Source: Rickettsiales bacterium
GTDB taxonomy: Bacteria; Pseudomonadota; Alphaproteobacteria; Rickettsiales; UBA1997
Direction of reading: 5' to 3'
Length of the DNA: 6,450 bases
Assembly (NCBI GenBank): GCA_947455365.1
Contig: CANGNU010000058.1
Coordinates: forward strand, 1 to 6,450
In this document: positions 1 through 6,320 of the stretch, in pieces
Layout: every line of letters begins with the position of its first letter
How positions within the stretch are numbered: the first letter of the stretch is position 1
The notes under the pieces: generated by a model
Told to the model about the DNA's origin: nothing
Databases searched by the model: none
Seen by the model: the letters and a program-made list of their open reading frames with translations, nothing else
Program-made: the position numbers and the translations under genes

Positions 1-831
1 AATGAGAAAGAATTGTTGATTGAAATAAAGAATCTTTTTCAACTGTCAGATATACCTAACAGAATTGAAGTTTATGATAATAGTCATATTAGCGGTAAAT
101 ATGCCGTTGGGGTTTTAATTTGTGCAGGGCCCGAGGGCTTTATTAAAAGCGGCTATCGCAAATATAATATTGAGCTGGAGAATTTGGAGAATAAGGATGA
201 TACGGCAATGTTGCGCGAGGTTTTACGGCGTAGGTTTCGGGTAGTGTCAGTTATAACTGACAGTAAGGTTACAATAGAAAATGCTATCAATTCTACAGAA
301 AACCCCTCCGATAAAAAATCGAATGAAAAACTTACGGGGTTGGCTACAACAAAAAATCAACCTAGCGAAAAATCTGCTGCAACCGCGCCAGTACTGCCTA
401 GTTTTATCATCATCGATGGTGGAATTGGCCAGTTAAATGCAGCGCAAGAAGTGTTTGATGAACTTGATGTGAAAGTGCCTTTTACCTGCATGTCTAAAGG
501 GCCCAACCGCAATGCGGGGGAGGAATATTTTCACCGCTTTGGACAGGAAAGTTTTACTTTACCAAAGAATCATAAAGTAATGTATTACCTACAACGCCTA
601 AGAGACGAGGCGCATCGCTTTGCAATTACTACGCATCGTTCGAAGCGGCAAAAATCGGTGACAAAATCTACATTAGATGAGGTTCCTAACATTGGTGCTA
701 AAAGAAAGAAGGCGCTACTAAATCACTTTGGCTCGGTGGATAAAATAAAATCGGCAACGGTGGAAGACCTTATGCGCGTAGAGGGGATAAGTCTTGCGAT
801 TGCGAATAAAGTTTGGGGGTTTTTTCGGTAG
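1..831 (+). CDS. uvrC: UvrABC system protein C, C-terminal part (5' end outside window)
   Basis: The frame is open from base 1, so the gene enters from the left; the TTG at 13 is not a credible start. UvrC is the nuclease that, with UvrB on damaged DNA, cuts on both sides of the lesion in nucleotide excision repair. The 276 visible residues hold the RNase H-like 5'-incision domain: IEVYDNSHISG (Asp26 of the fragment), DDTAMLREVLRRRF (Asp66/67) and IIIDGGIGQLNAA (Asp139), i.e. the three acidic positions of the family, then RLRDEAHRFAITTHR. A C-terminal tandem helix-hairpin-helix DNA-binding region covers about residues 225-276. The GIY-YIG nuclease and UVR motif lie upstream, outside the window. 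The segment between DDT and IDGG is about 72 residues against about 28 in E. coli, so roughly 44 extra low-complexity residues (about 80-133) are inserted in frame. The gene ends normally at TAG. In many proteobacteria pgsA follows uvrC; here it does not. Confidence 0.96.
   Translation, partial: NEKELLIEIKNLFQLSDIPNRIEVYDNSHISGKYAVGVLICAGPEGFIKSGYRKYNIELENLENKDDTAMLREVLRRRFRVVSVITDSKVTIENAINSTENPSDKKSNEKLTGLATTKNQPSEKSAATAPVLPSFIIIDGGIGQLNAAQEVFDELDVKVPFTCMSKGPNRNAGEEYFHRFGQESFTLPKNHKVMYYLQRLRDEAHRFAITTHRSKRQKSVTKSTLDEVPNIGAKRKKALLNHFGSVDKIKSATVEDLMRVEGISLAIANKVWGFFR
245..262. repeat. 18-bp perfect palindrome inside the uvrC insert
   Basis: The sequence TGTCAGTTATAACTGACA equals its own reverse complement over all 18 bases; the next bases out (G/G) do not pair. 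It is translated in frame as part of VSVITDS, at the start of the extra segment of UvrC. The layout resembles Rickettsia palindromic elements, which insert in frame into coding genes, but this sequence is not one I recognise and it is shorter than those elements. Confidence 0.85.
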
Positions 832-869
832 AGATCAAAAAAATATTAAATTAATTTTAACAAATTAAA

Positions 870-1901
870 ATGACAACTGAGCAACGAAAAAATTATTTTA
901 AATCTGCAATAGAAACATTTGACACAAAAGAATATCTAACTTCCGACCTAAAAAAATCAATATTATCCTCAGAAGGCGGTAAGTTCTATAAATATTATAA
1001 TTTTAATTCCCTCGTTAAAAATCCGCTTCAAATGAATTCGTTTGAGAAAGGAAAATTATGGGCCTCAGTCCCTACGGCATTTAATGATCCTTATGACTGC
1101 ATGGCTCAACCATTTTTAAAAGAGAATAATTCACTAAATCAATACGAATTATTTCAAAATGAAATAAAAAAAATTGAGCTGCACTCTAAAGAATTTTCTA
1201 AATCACAAAGTGAATTTATCAAAAACGCCATTCAAAACCTATCTCGCACAGATTTGGACAAGATATGCCTAGATTACAACATAGAATTTCCTAGCATCTC
1301 TAATGATGAAAGCATAATGAATTACTGGAAAAATAGATATTATGTAGTTTGTTTTTCTACAAATCTCAAATCAATTCTCATGTGGTCTCATTACGCAAAA
1401 AACCACACGGGCTTTTGTTTAGAATTTAGCCCAGATGAAATATTTTTTGAGATTCCCGATAGTATTATTGGTGTAGCGCTTAAAGAATTAATTGACGAAG
1501 CGGTGCAAAAAGGTTATCAAAAAAATGTAGCAATATCTCATTATCAAAAGCAAACTTCTCACAAAGTTAACAATATATATCCAGTTTGCTATTTCAAAGA
1601 CCCAGAAGAATTCAGATCTGCGCTGAACGGAAAAACTATTGAATTATCTTCACTACTAAAATATCAAGACTGGTCTTACGAAAATGAGTGGAGAATAGTC
1701 TATCCAAAAGAAGGTGTTGGAATCCCTGAAGACTGCAACTTTTTTAACTCTAATCCAACAGCAATATACCTAGGCAGCCATTTTCAAGAAAGCGGTGAAA
1801 GAGAGAGGAGATTTTTAGAAAAAATTAAGGATAGAGAAATTAAGATTTTTAAAATGTATCTAAATAATGATTTTACGCTTGATTTTAAATCTCTTATGTA
1901 A
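870..1901 (+). CDS. DUF2971-family protein, function unknown
   Basis: A 343-residue protein with the hallmarks of the DUF2971 family: FYKYYNFNS (39-47), KLWASVPTAFNDPYDC (62-77), VVCFSTN (159-165), MWSHYAKNHTGFCLEF (171-186), YENEWRIVYP (270-279) and IYLG (299-302). Its length is in the family's usual range and all blocks are in order, so it looks intact. There is no signal peptide or membrane segment; it should be cytosolic. I do not know a reaction for this family, and the clustered W, H, Y, E and R residues only hint at an enzyme active site. The ATG at 870 follows an AT-rich 38-bp gap after uvrC and has no Shine-Dalgarno sequence. Base composition is visibly more AT-rich (about 28% GC in the line starting at 901) than dus or the exonuclease gene, which suggests acquisition. 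Its stop codon (1899-1901) lies inside the palindrome it shares with the convergent ATPase gene. Family assignment is firm; function is not. Confidence 0.88.
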   Translation: MTTEQRKNYFKSAIETFDTKEYLTSDLKKSILSSEGGKFYKYYNFNSLVKNPLQMNSFEKGKLWASVPTAFNDPYDCMAQPFLKENNSLNQYELFQNEIKKIELHSKEFSKSQSEFIKNAIQNLSRTDLDKICLDYNIEFPSISNDESIMNYWKNRYYVVCFSTNLKSILMWSHYAKNHTGFCLEFSPDEIFFEIPDSIIGVALKELIDEAVQKGYQKNVAISHYQKQTSHKVNNIYPVCYFKDPEEFRSALNGKTIELSSLLKYQDWSYENEWRIVYPKEGVGIPEDCNFFNSNPTAIYLGSHFQESGERERRFLEKIKDREIKIFKMYLNNDFTLDFKSLM

Positions 1902-1930
1902 TTTGCAACTTCAACTTGCAATTTACATAA
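1894..1930. repeat. Inverted repeat, copy 1, spanning the stops of two convergent genes
   Basis: Left arm 1894-1908 and right arm 1916-1930 (TTGCAATTTACATAA) pair over 15 bp with one mismatch around a 7-nt spacer. Over 37 positions it matches the second copy (3158-3194) at 33. The left arm holds the ATG TAA end of the DUF2971 gene and the right arm, read on the other strand, the ATG TAA end of the ATPase gene, leaving 21 nt between the stops. It could form an RNA hairpin on either transcript, but the stem is AT-rich and no clear T-run follows, so a terminator role is only possible. Confidence 0.85.
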
Positions 1931-3107
1931 ATATTTTATCCACACTCTCAAACCCAAGAAACTGCATTTCTTGTATTTTATGATTCCTCTTGCCACCATA
2001 CACAACCACACCTCTCTTGGCCCTCTTGCCACAAACTTCAGAAAATTTATTCACCCCTGAAAAAAACTTTTTGTCAAAAGTTTGCGCCGCTTTAATTTCA
2101 ATTGGAGTTAATGCACTACCATCTTTGTAAAGGCAATCAACTTCATTGCCATTACTATCACGATAAAAATAAAAAGATGGCTCTAGCCCTTTATTCATCT
2201 GGTGTTTGTACATTTCTAATATAACAAAATTTTCAAACAATCCTCCGCGCAATGGGTCACGCGAAAGCTGTTGTTCTGAGCGAATATCAAGTAAATAACA
2301 AGCTAGGCCAACATCGGTAAAATAAATTTTTGGCGATTTTATTACGCGTTTGCCAAAATTTTCAAAATAGGGCGAAAGCTTGAAAATCAAGAATGAAGCC
2401 TCTAAAACACCTAACCATTTTTGAATTGTTGTATGCGAAACACCAACCTCATTTGCTAAATTTTGCGCATTAAAAATTTGCCCCACTCTACCAGCACAAA
2501 GTTTTAAAAAAATTTGAAATTGGCGCAAATCTTGCAAATTAATTAATTGTCGCACATCGCGTTCTATATAGGTTTGCAGATAGTCACGATAAAATTTTGT
2601 TGGGTTAATTTCGTCTTTATAAATTTTTGGATAAGCACCGTGAAAAATATATCTCTCCGCCGCAAAATCTAATTTTTCAACATTTTGGCTTTTGATTTTT
2701 TTAATTTCAGCAATGCTAAAAGGTAATAATTTTAAAATTGCAGTTCTGCCTGCCAAAGATTGTGATATAGCCTCTTGAAGCTGCAATTGATTGCTTCCGG
2801 TTAAAATGAATAATCCGTTTTTTTCCTTAGCATCGACAATTGTTTGTAAGTATGAAAGTAGATGAGGAACTCTTTGTACTTCATCAATAATTGCACCATT
2901 TTTGAACTGAGAAAAAAATGCCACAGGGTCATTTTCAGCAATTGCTCTTTCATCTGGGCTTTCCATGCTAATGTAAGGCTTTTTTGGAAAGAGCATTTTT
3001 GCTAGAGTTGTTTTGCCTGATTGTCGTGGCCCAACTATTGTTACTATTGGGTATAGGCGTGACATTGCTAAAACTTCTGCAGCGAGTTGTCGTTTGATTT
3101 TTTGCAT
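1923..3107 (-). CDS. AAA+ ATPase with C-terminal DUF4143 domain (COG1373 type)
   Basis: A 394-residue protein of the AAA_14-DUF4143 family, full length for the family. Walker A is GPRQSGKTT (26-34), Walker B GAIIDEVQR (71-79), and the sensor-1 segment FILTGSN (100-106) is followed by SLAGRT (117-122). The DUF4143 half shows YLQTYIERDVR (176-186), a helix-turn-helix-like stretch NAQNLANEVGVSHTTIQKW (213-231), PKIYFTDVGLACYLL (259-273), GGLFENFVILEM (288-299) and FYFYRDSNGNEVDCL (312-326) with PIEIKA (335-340). The last two make an E-V-D then E-x-K pattern like that of PD-(D/E)XK nucleases. Such proteins are common, often multicopy, in host-associated and anaerobic bacteria, and their role is not well established. 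No transposase or partner gene is adjacent. The gene is convergent with the DUF2971 gene and bracketed by two copies of one palindrome. The ATG (3105-3107) is the natural start, lying just before KIKRQL and the ATPase core; no Shine-Dalgarno sequence precedes it. Confidence 0.93.
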   Translation of the reverse strand: MQKIKRQLAAEVLAMSRLYPIVTIVGPRQSGKTTLAKMLFPKKPYISMESPDERAIAENDPVAFFSQFKNGAIIDEVQRVPHLLSYLQTIVDAKEKNGLFILTGSNQLQLQEAISQSLAGRTAILKLLPFSIAEIKKIKSQNVEKLDFAAERYIFHGAYPKIYKDEINPTKFYRDYLQTYIERDVRQLINLQDLRQFQIFLKLCAGRVGQIFNAQNLANEVGVSHTTIQKWLGVLEASFLIFKLSPYFENFGKRVIKSPKIYFTDVGLACYLLDIRSEQQLSRDPLRGGLFENFVILEMYKHQMNKGLEPSFYFYRDSNGNEVDCLYKDGSALTPIEIKAAQTFDKKFFSGVNKFSEVCGKRAKRGVVVYGGKRNHKIQEMQFLGFESVDKIFM

Positions 3108-3153
3108 GATTAAAGTGGTTAAATTTTAAATAATGACAAAAATATTATTAAAC

Positions 3154-3198
3154 AATTCTATGTAAATTGCAACTTGAACTTGCAATTTACATAGAATT
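3154..3198. repeat. Inverted repeat, copy 2, upstream of the ATPase gene
   Basis: Left arm AATTCTATGTAAATTGCAA (3154-3172) and right arm 3180-3198 are perfect 19-bp inverted repeats around the 7-nt spacer CTTGAAC. The core matches copy 1 at 1894-1930 at 33 of 37 positions. It lies 46 bp upstream of the ATPase start, so the ATPase gene is framed by two copies. The perfect pairing, against one mismatch in copy 1, argues that the structure is either recent or conserved. Confidence 0.9.
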
Positions 3199-3290
3199 TA
3201 AAAATATAAACCGCGATATTGAAAGTTTAATGTCCGCTAAATTATAAATAGAAAGCCCGCAATATTGTAAATAGAAGATTTGCGATATTA
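3199..3290. repeat. Degenerate tandem array, four units of 23 bp
   Basis: Units start at 3199, 3222, 3245 and 3268, each 22 nt plus one spacer base. The two right-hand units share TAAATAGAA at their left, GC at the same two central positions and ATATT at their right; they agree at 16 of 22 positions and all six differences are transitions. The third unit agrees with the first at 16 and with the second at 14 of 22. Most units carry (C/T)(C/T)GC before an AATATT-like end. The array starts at the base after the copy 2 palindrome and ends 26 bp before the dus stop. Low-complexity AT-rich sequence could inflate the match counts. Confidence 0.5.
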
Positions 3291-3316
3291 CAACTTTTTA
3301 CACCTAAGCCCAATAT

Positions 3317-4315
3317 TTACAAGGCTTCAACAACAAAGGCCATCTCAGCAATTTTCTCATCATAAAAACTCTCAATCAACTGACAGACATTTTCATAACC
3401 TTGCGTAATATTAATTTTAGCGCGAAATTCTGCTGATGATTTTAGGCCCGAACTATACCAGCCAATATGCTTGCGCGCCAAGGGAATGCCGCCTTGCTCG
3501 CCATAATGTTCAATCATTTCTTTGAAGTGATTGAGGATAATTTGCTTTTGCTTGGTAAGCTCTGGGGCCTTAACTGCACTGCTTCCGCGCAATTCAGCAT
3601 CAATTTGCGCAATAAGCCATGGCTTGCCGTAGCAAGCCCGACCAACCATTACGCCATCAGCACCAGAAAGGGCTAAAGCCTGTTTCGCATCTTCCGCATT
3701 TTTAATATCACCATTAGCAATGATGGGAATTTTCACCGCATTTTTTGTGTTAGAAATTAACTCCCAATTTGCCTTTCCATCATACATCTGACAACGCGTG
3801 CGCCCATGAACCGTCAGCATTTGAATGCCCACATCTTCCGCTTTTTTTGCCAAGCTTGGCGCGTTCAAATTTTCATAATTCCACCCCAAACGCATTTTCA
3901 TTGTGACAGGAATTTTCACCGCCTTCACTACAGCCGCCATAATTCGCGTGGCCAACCCTTCATCTTTCATTAACGCGCTACCAGCAAATCCATTCACTAC
4001 TTTTTTTACCGGACAGCCAAAATTAATGTCGATAATGTCCGCCCCCAAATCTTCGTTAAGCCGCGCCGCTTCTGCCATCACCTCAGGGTCACAACCCGCA
4101 AGCTGCACCGACATTGGATAATGCGCCGCATCTTTCTGGCATTTTTGCAAAGACTCCCTCGTTTGTAAAATCATGGCGCGTGAGGCAATCATTTCTGAAA
4201 TCACCAAAGAGGCGCCGAAGCTTTTAACTAAACGACGGAAAGGCAGATCGGTAACGCCCGACATTGGCGCTAATAGCACATTACTTTCTAACTGAATTGG
4301 TCCGATTTTTATCAT
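3317..4315 (-). CDS. dusB: tRNA-dihydrouridine synthase, DusB type
   Basis: This FMN enzyme reduces uridine to dihydrouridine in the D-loop of tRNAs, using NADPH. The 332-residue protein begins MIKIGPIQL then LLAPMSGVTDLPFRRL (14-29), and has DINFGCPVKKV (96-106) with catalytic Cys101, VTMKMRLGW (137-145), TVHGRTR (168-174) and the FMN-phosphate segments IANGDI (199-204) and GVMVGRACYGKPW (221-233). RKHIGWY (281-287) belongs to the C-terminal helical tRNA-binding domain. Order and length match DusB (NifR3-like) proteins; E. coli DusB acts on U17. The ATG at 4313-4315 is chosen because it aligns with the family N terminus; a longer frame to 4357 would run into the tRNA gene. Only 8 nt separate this ATG from the CCA end of tRNA-Arg, so there is no Shine-Dalgarno sequence and co-transcription with the tRNA is likely. 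DusB rather than DusA or DusC rests on the overall resemblance. Confidence 0.95.
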   Translation of the reverse strand: MIKIGPIQLESNVLLAPMSGVTDLPFRRLVKSFGASLVISEMIASRAMILQTRESLQKCQKDAAHYPMSVQLAGCDPEVMAEAARLNEDLGADIIDINFGCPVKKVVNGFAGSALMKDEGLATRIMAAVVKAVKIPVTMKMRLGWNYENLNAPSLAKKAEDVGIQMLTVHGRTRCQMYDGKANWELISNTKNAVKIPIIANGDIKNAEDAKQALALSGADGVMVGRACYGKPWLIAQIDAELRGSSAVKAPELTKQKQIILNHFKEMIEHYGEQGGIPLARKHIGWYSSGLKSSAEFRAKINITQGYENVCQLIESFYDEKIAEMAFVVEAL

Positions 4316-4323
4316 ATTAAAAC

Positions 4324-4398
4324 TGGTGCCCCCGGCATGACTCGAACATGCGCACATGGTTTAGGAAACCACTGCTCTATCCCCTGAGCTACGGGGGC
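4324..4398 (-). tRNA. tRNA-Arg, anticodon CCU, CCA encoded
   Basis: Read on the minus strand, all cloverleaf parts are present. The acceptor stem is GCCCCCG with CGGGGGC (7 of 7 pairs), the D-arm is GCTC-AGGGGATA-GAGC, and the anticodon stem is GTGGT/ACCAT around the loop TTCCTAA, giving anticodon CCU, which reads AGG. The variable loop is 4 nt, the T-arm is GCATG-TTCGAGT-CATGC, and discriminator A is followed by encoded CCA. The total is 72 nt plus CCA. The short D-loop appears to have no U at positions 16-17, so this tRNA is probably not itself a U17 substrate of the DusB encoded directly downstream. It lies between the oxidoreductase and dus genes on the same strand. Confidence 0.97.
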
Positions 4399-4419
4399 TT
4401 GATTGCAAACAAAAAGGTG

Positions 4420-4447
4420 ATTATGCAGTAAATGACTACAATGTCAA
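4420..4447 (-). promoter_or_regulatory. Sigma-70-like promoter for tRNA-Arg and dus
   Basis: On the minus strand a perfect TTGACA (4447-4442) is followed after 16 bp by CATAAT (4425-4420), five of six matches to TATAAT. A start about 7 nt further on would fall near 4412, some 14 nt before the mature tRNA 5' end. The -35 box forms two of the last codons (Leu-Thr) of the upstream oxidoreductase gene, so the promoter is embedded in that gene's 3' end. Confidence 0.75.
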
Positions 4448-5404
4448 CACTAGCGAACCCATTGAGGCACGACTTTCTAAGTCTTTATGCGCCTTGGCGA
4501 CATCTTTGAAAGCGTAAGTAGTAATTTTTGGCCGCAGAACTCCTTTGCTTAGAAGGTCGAAGACATCAGCAGCGCCAAGGGTTAGCTCGATTCGATTTGA
4601 TTTATAAAGCCCCAAAGTTGGTCGCGTGATATATAAAGAATTTGCGACTAATTGATTAAGATCAAGTTTTTCAGTAGAGCCCGAAGCCTCGCCATAGCTG
4701 ACGCAAAGACCCATTGGCCATAAGCAATCAAGCGATTTTTCTAGTGTGTCTTTGCCGATGGAATCGTAAACCAAGCCAACGCCGCCATTTTCGGTGATGC
4801 GCGCCACTTCTTCGACTAAATCTTTTGTTTTGTAATTGATGACATGAGTACAGCCATTGCTTTGCGCTTGCATCATTTTTTGGTCAGAGCCAACTGCGCC
4901 AATTACTTCTACGCCAAGATGGCGCGCCCATTGGCAGAGAAATTGCCCTACTCCACCAGCAGCTGCGGTGACTACAATTTTTTTGGCGCGGCGCACTAAA
5001 AAAACACGATGCAATAAAGTATGGGCCATCAAACCCTTCAACAGAGAGCCCGCAGCTTGAATTTCGGTAATATTTTTTGGCACCAAAACAACATGTCTTT
5101 TATGAATGGCACGCTTCTCGGCATAGGCGCCCATTGGCCCCGTGGCATAGGCAACTCTTTCGCCAACTTTAAACTCGGTTACGCCCGATGCTACAGCCTC
5201 AACAATTCCACAGGCTTCGGTGCCAATAATTGCTGGCAATTCATTTAGTTTATATTGGCCGCGACGAGCACAGACATCGGTAAAATTAATGCCAATTGCA
5301 ACATGCTTGATAAGAATTTCATCTTTTTTTAGCGAAGGCGTGTCCACCTCTTTAATCTTTAAAACACCAGCATCGCCGGTTTTTGCTAGAATTATTGCTT
5401 GCAT
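4436..5404 (-). CDS. qor: NADPH:quinone oxidoreductase, zinc-independent MDR superfamily
   Basis: The 322-residue protein matches the quinone reductase (zeta-crystallin-like) branch of medium-chain dehydrogenases, which reduces quinones or enones with NADPH in the cytosol. The catalytic-domain signature is INFTDVCARRGQY (39-51), IIGTEACGIV (59-68), VGERVAYATGPMGAYAE (80-96). The Rossmann domain shows VVTAAAGGVGQFLCQWA (144-160), with the AAGGVG dinucleotide loop and GSDQK (172-176), whose Lys suits NADP phosphate binding. Family-typical VYDSIGKDTLEKSLDCL (212-228), SYGEASGS (236-243) and YITRPTL (258-264) follow. The structural-zinc cysteine cluster of alcohol dehydrogenases is absent. The ATG at 5402-5404 aligns with the family start (MQAIIL). 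The gene is divergent from the exonuclease gene (75 bp between starts) and ends inside the tRNA promoter. The exact substrate cannot be read from sequence. Confidence 0.94.
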   Translation of the reverse strand: MQAIILAKTGDAGVLKIKEVDTPSLKKDEILIKHVAIGINFTDVCARRGQYKLNELPAIIGTEACGIVEAVASGVTEFKVGERVAYATGPMGAYAEKRAIHKRHVVLVPKNITEIQAAGSLLKGLMAHTLLHRVFLVRRAKKIVVTAAAGGVGQFLCQWARHLGVEVIGAVGSDQKMMQAQSNGCTHVINYKTKDLVEEVARITENGGVGLVYDSIGKDTLEKSLDCLWPMGLCVSYGEASGSTEKLDLNQLVANSLYITRPTLGLYKSNRIELTLGAADVFDLLSKGVLRPKITTYAFKDVAKAHKDLESRASMGSLVLTL

Positions 5405-5429
5405 TGTTTTAGTTTATTTTTGTTTTCAA

Positions 5430-5453
5430 CTTGGGTGATTTTTTTTCACCAAG
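5430..5453. repeat. Hairpin in the divergent qor/exonuclease spacer
   Basis: CTTGGGTGA on the left pairs with TCACCAAG on the right, with one bulged G, around a run of T on the plus strand. It sits midway between the two divergent start codons (5404 and 5480), where an operator could affect both genes. The stem resembles an intrinsic terminator, but with T in the loop and no T-run after it in either direction that role is unconvincing. No good -35/-10 pair was found in this spacer. Confidence 0.4.
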
Positions 5454-5479
5454 CCCTATTCAAATTCAACGCACTCTAA

Positions 5480-6301
5480 ATGCAACACCAATCTTTATTT
5501 GTCTTCGACATTGAAACCATTCCAGATACCGCAACCGCTAAACACTTGCTCGACCTTACAGGCGAGAATGTTGCCGAGGCGCGGCAAGCTCTGGTTGATT
5601 ATCACTTGAAAATTACCGATGGCCGCAATTCCTTCTTGCGCCAGCCTTTTCACCAAGTGGCGGCGATAAGTTTTTTGGACGCAGAAATTATTCGCGATGC
5701 TTCAGGGGAATTTTATAAAATTAATGATATTCGTTCGGGCGGCGATTTAGCTGCATCGGAAGAAGAAATTGTGCGTGGATTTTTTTCTTACTTGAAGAAA
5801 AAAACACCGCGATTAGTTAGTTTTAATGGCAAAAATTTTGATTTGCCGGTGTTAAAATATCGCGCGATGCGCTACGAAATAGAGGCGGCGTGGCTTTATA
5901 AAAGTGGCGATAAATGGAATAATTATAATCAGAAATATTCGCTCGACTGGCACTGTGACTTGGCTGACGCCTTTTCTGACTTTGGTGCGTCGTCGCGAAT
6001 TAAAATGAATGAAGTTTGCGCGTGCCTTAATTTGCCTGGCAAGACTGGGGTTGATGGCTCGATGGTGCAAGAATATTTTGACCAAGGGCGGCTGCAAGAA
6101 ATTCGCAATTATTGCGAGACCGATGTGATTAATACTTATTTGTTGTACCTTTCGTACCAGCACCATACTGGGTCAATGACGCGGGAGTCGTTTTTGAAAA
6201 GTCGCAAGAATTTGGTGGAGTTTTTGGAGAATCAGGGTGCGGTGCGGCCTTATTTGCTGGAGTTTCTTGAAGAATGGCGCAAGGTGGATTCGCGGGTTTA
6301 G
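5480..6301 (+). CDS. PolB-like DEDDy 3'-5' exonuclease (COG3298 / DNA_pol_B_exo2 type)
   Basis: The 273-residue protein has the three exonuclease motifs of the DnaQ-like superfamily in the order seen in the predicted PolB-related exonucleases. Exo I is VFDIETIP (8-15; Asp10, Glu12), Exo II SFNGKNFDLPVLKYRA (114-129; Asn116, Asp121) and Exo III YCETDVINTYLLY (211-223; Tyr211, Asp215). Tyr at the third site makes it the DEDDy subclass. The QPFHQVAAISF stretch (55-65) and SLDWHCDLADAFSDFGAS (154-171) are further family features. No polymerase domain is attached; the protein is a stand-alone exonuclease, expected to remove nucleotides from DNA 3' ends with two metal ions, with an unproven role in repair or proofreading. 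The ATG at 5480 opens the frame just before Exo I, leaving no room for a later start; there is no Shine-Dalgarno sequence. The stop is TAG at 6299-6301. Confidence 0.92.
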   Translation: MQHQSLFVFDIETIPDTATAKHLLDLTGENVAEARQALVDYHLKITDGRNSFLRQPFHQVAAISFLDAEIIRDASGEFYKINDIRSGGDLAASEEEIVRGFFSYLKKKTPRLVSFNGKNFDLPVLKYRAMRYEIEAAWLYKSGDKWNNYNQKYSLDWHCDLADAFSDFGASSRIKMNEVCACLNLPGKTGVDGSMVQEYFDQGRLQEIRNYCETDVINTYLLYLSYQHHTGSMTRESFLKSRKNLVEFLENQGAVRPYLLEFLEEWRKVDSRV

Positions 6302-6320
6302 TTTTGTGAAGCTTGCGCTT

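Noticed and set aside
1894..1930. Strong bidirectional intrinsic terminator
   Set aside because: The stem is AT-rich and no run of T follows on either strand, so termination is possible but not supported.
1784..2032. 82-codon minus-strand frame across the convergent junction
   Set aside because: It overlaps the ends of two well-supported genes, resembles no family, and has the composition of a shadow frame.
1894..3198. Classical insertion sequence
   Set aside because: The enclosed gene is an AAA_14/DUF4143 ATPase, not a transposase; each flank is a full palindrome rather than one half of a terminal inverted repeat pair; no target duplication is evident.
3199..3290. CRISPR array
   Set aside because: The repeats are degenerate and contiguous at 23 bp with one-base spacing, so there are no spacers, and no cas gene is present.
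3467..3676. Plus-strand frames antisense to dus (also 3903-4121)
   Set aside because: They lie entirely opposite a conserved enzyme gene and show no protein features of their own.
4316..4357. N-terminal extension of dus by 14 codons from an ATG at 4357
   Set aside because: These codons lie mostly within the 3' half of the tRNA-Arg gene and have no counterpart in DusB proteins; the ATG at 4315 fits the family start.
4857..5438. Three plus-strand frames antisense to qor
   Set aside because: They are shadows of a conserved gene, overlap each other, and have no recognisable motif.
5852..6166. 104-codon minus-strand frame opposite the exonuclease gene
   Set aside because: It is opposite the catalytic Exo II to Exo III region, whose conservation explains the open frame.
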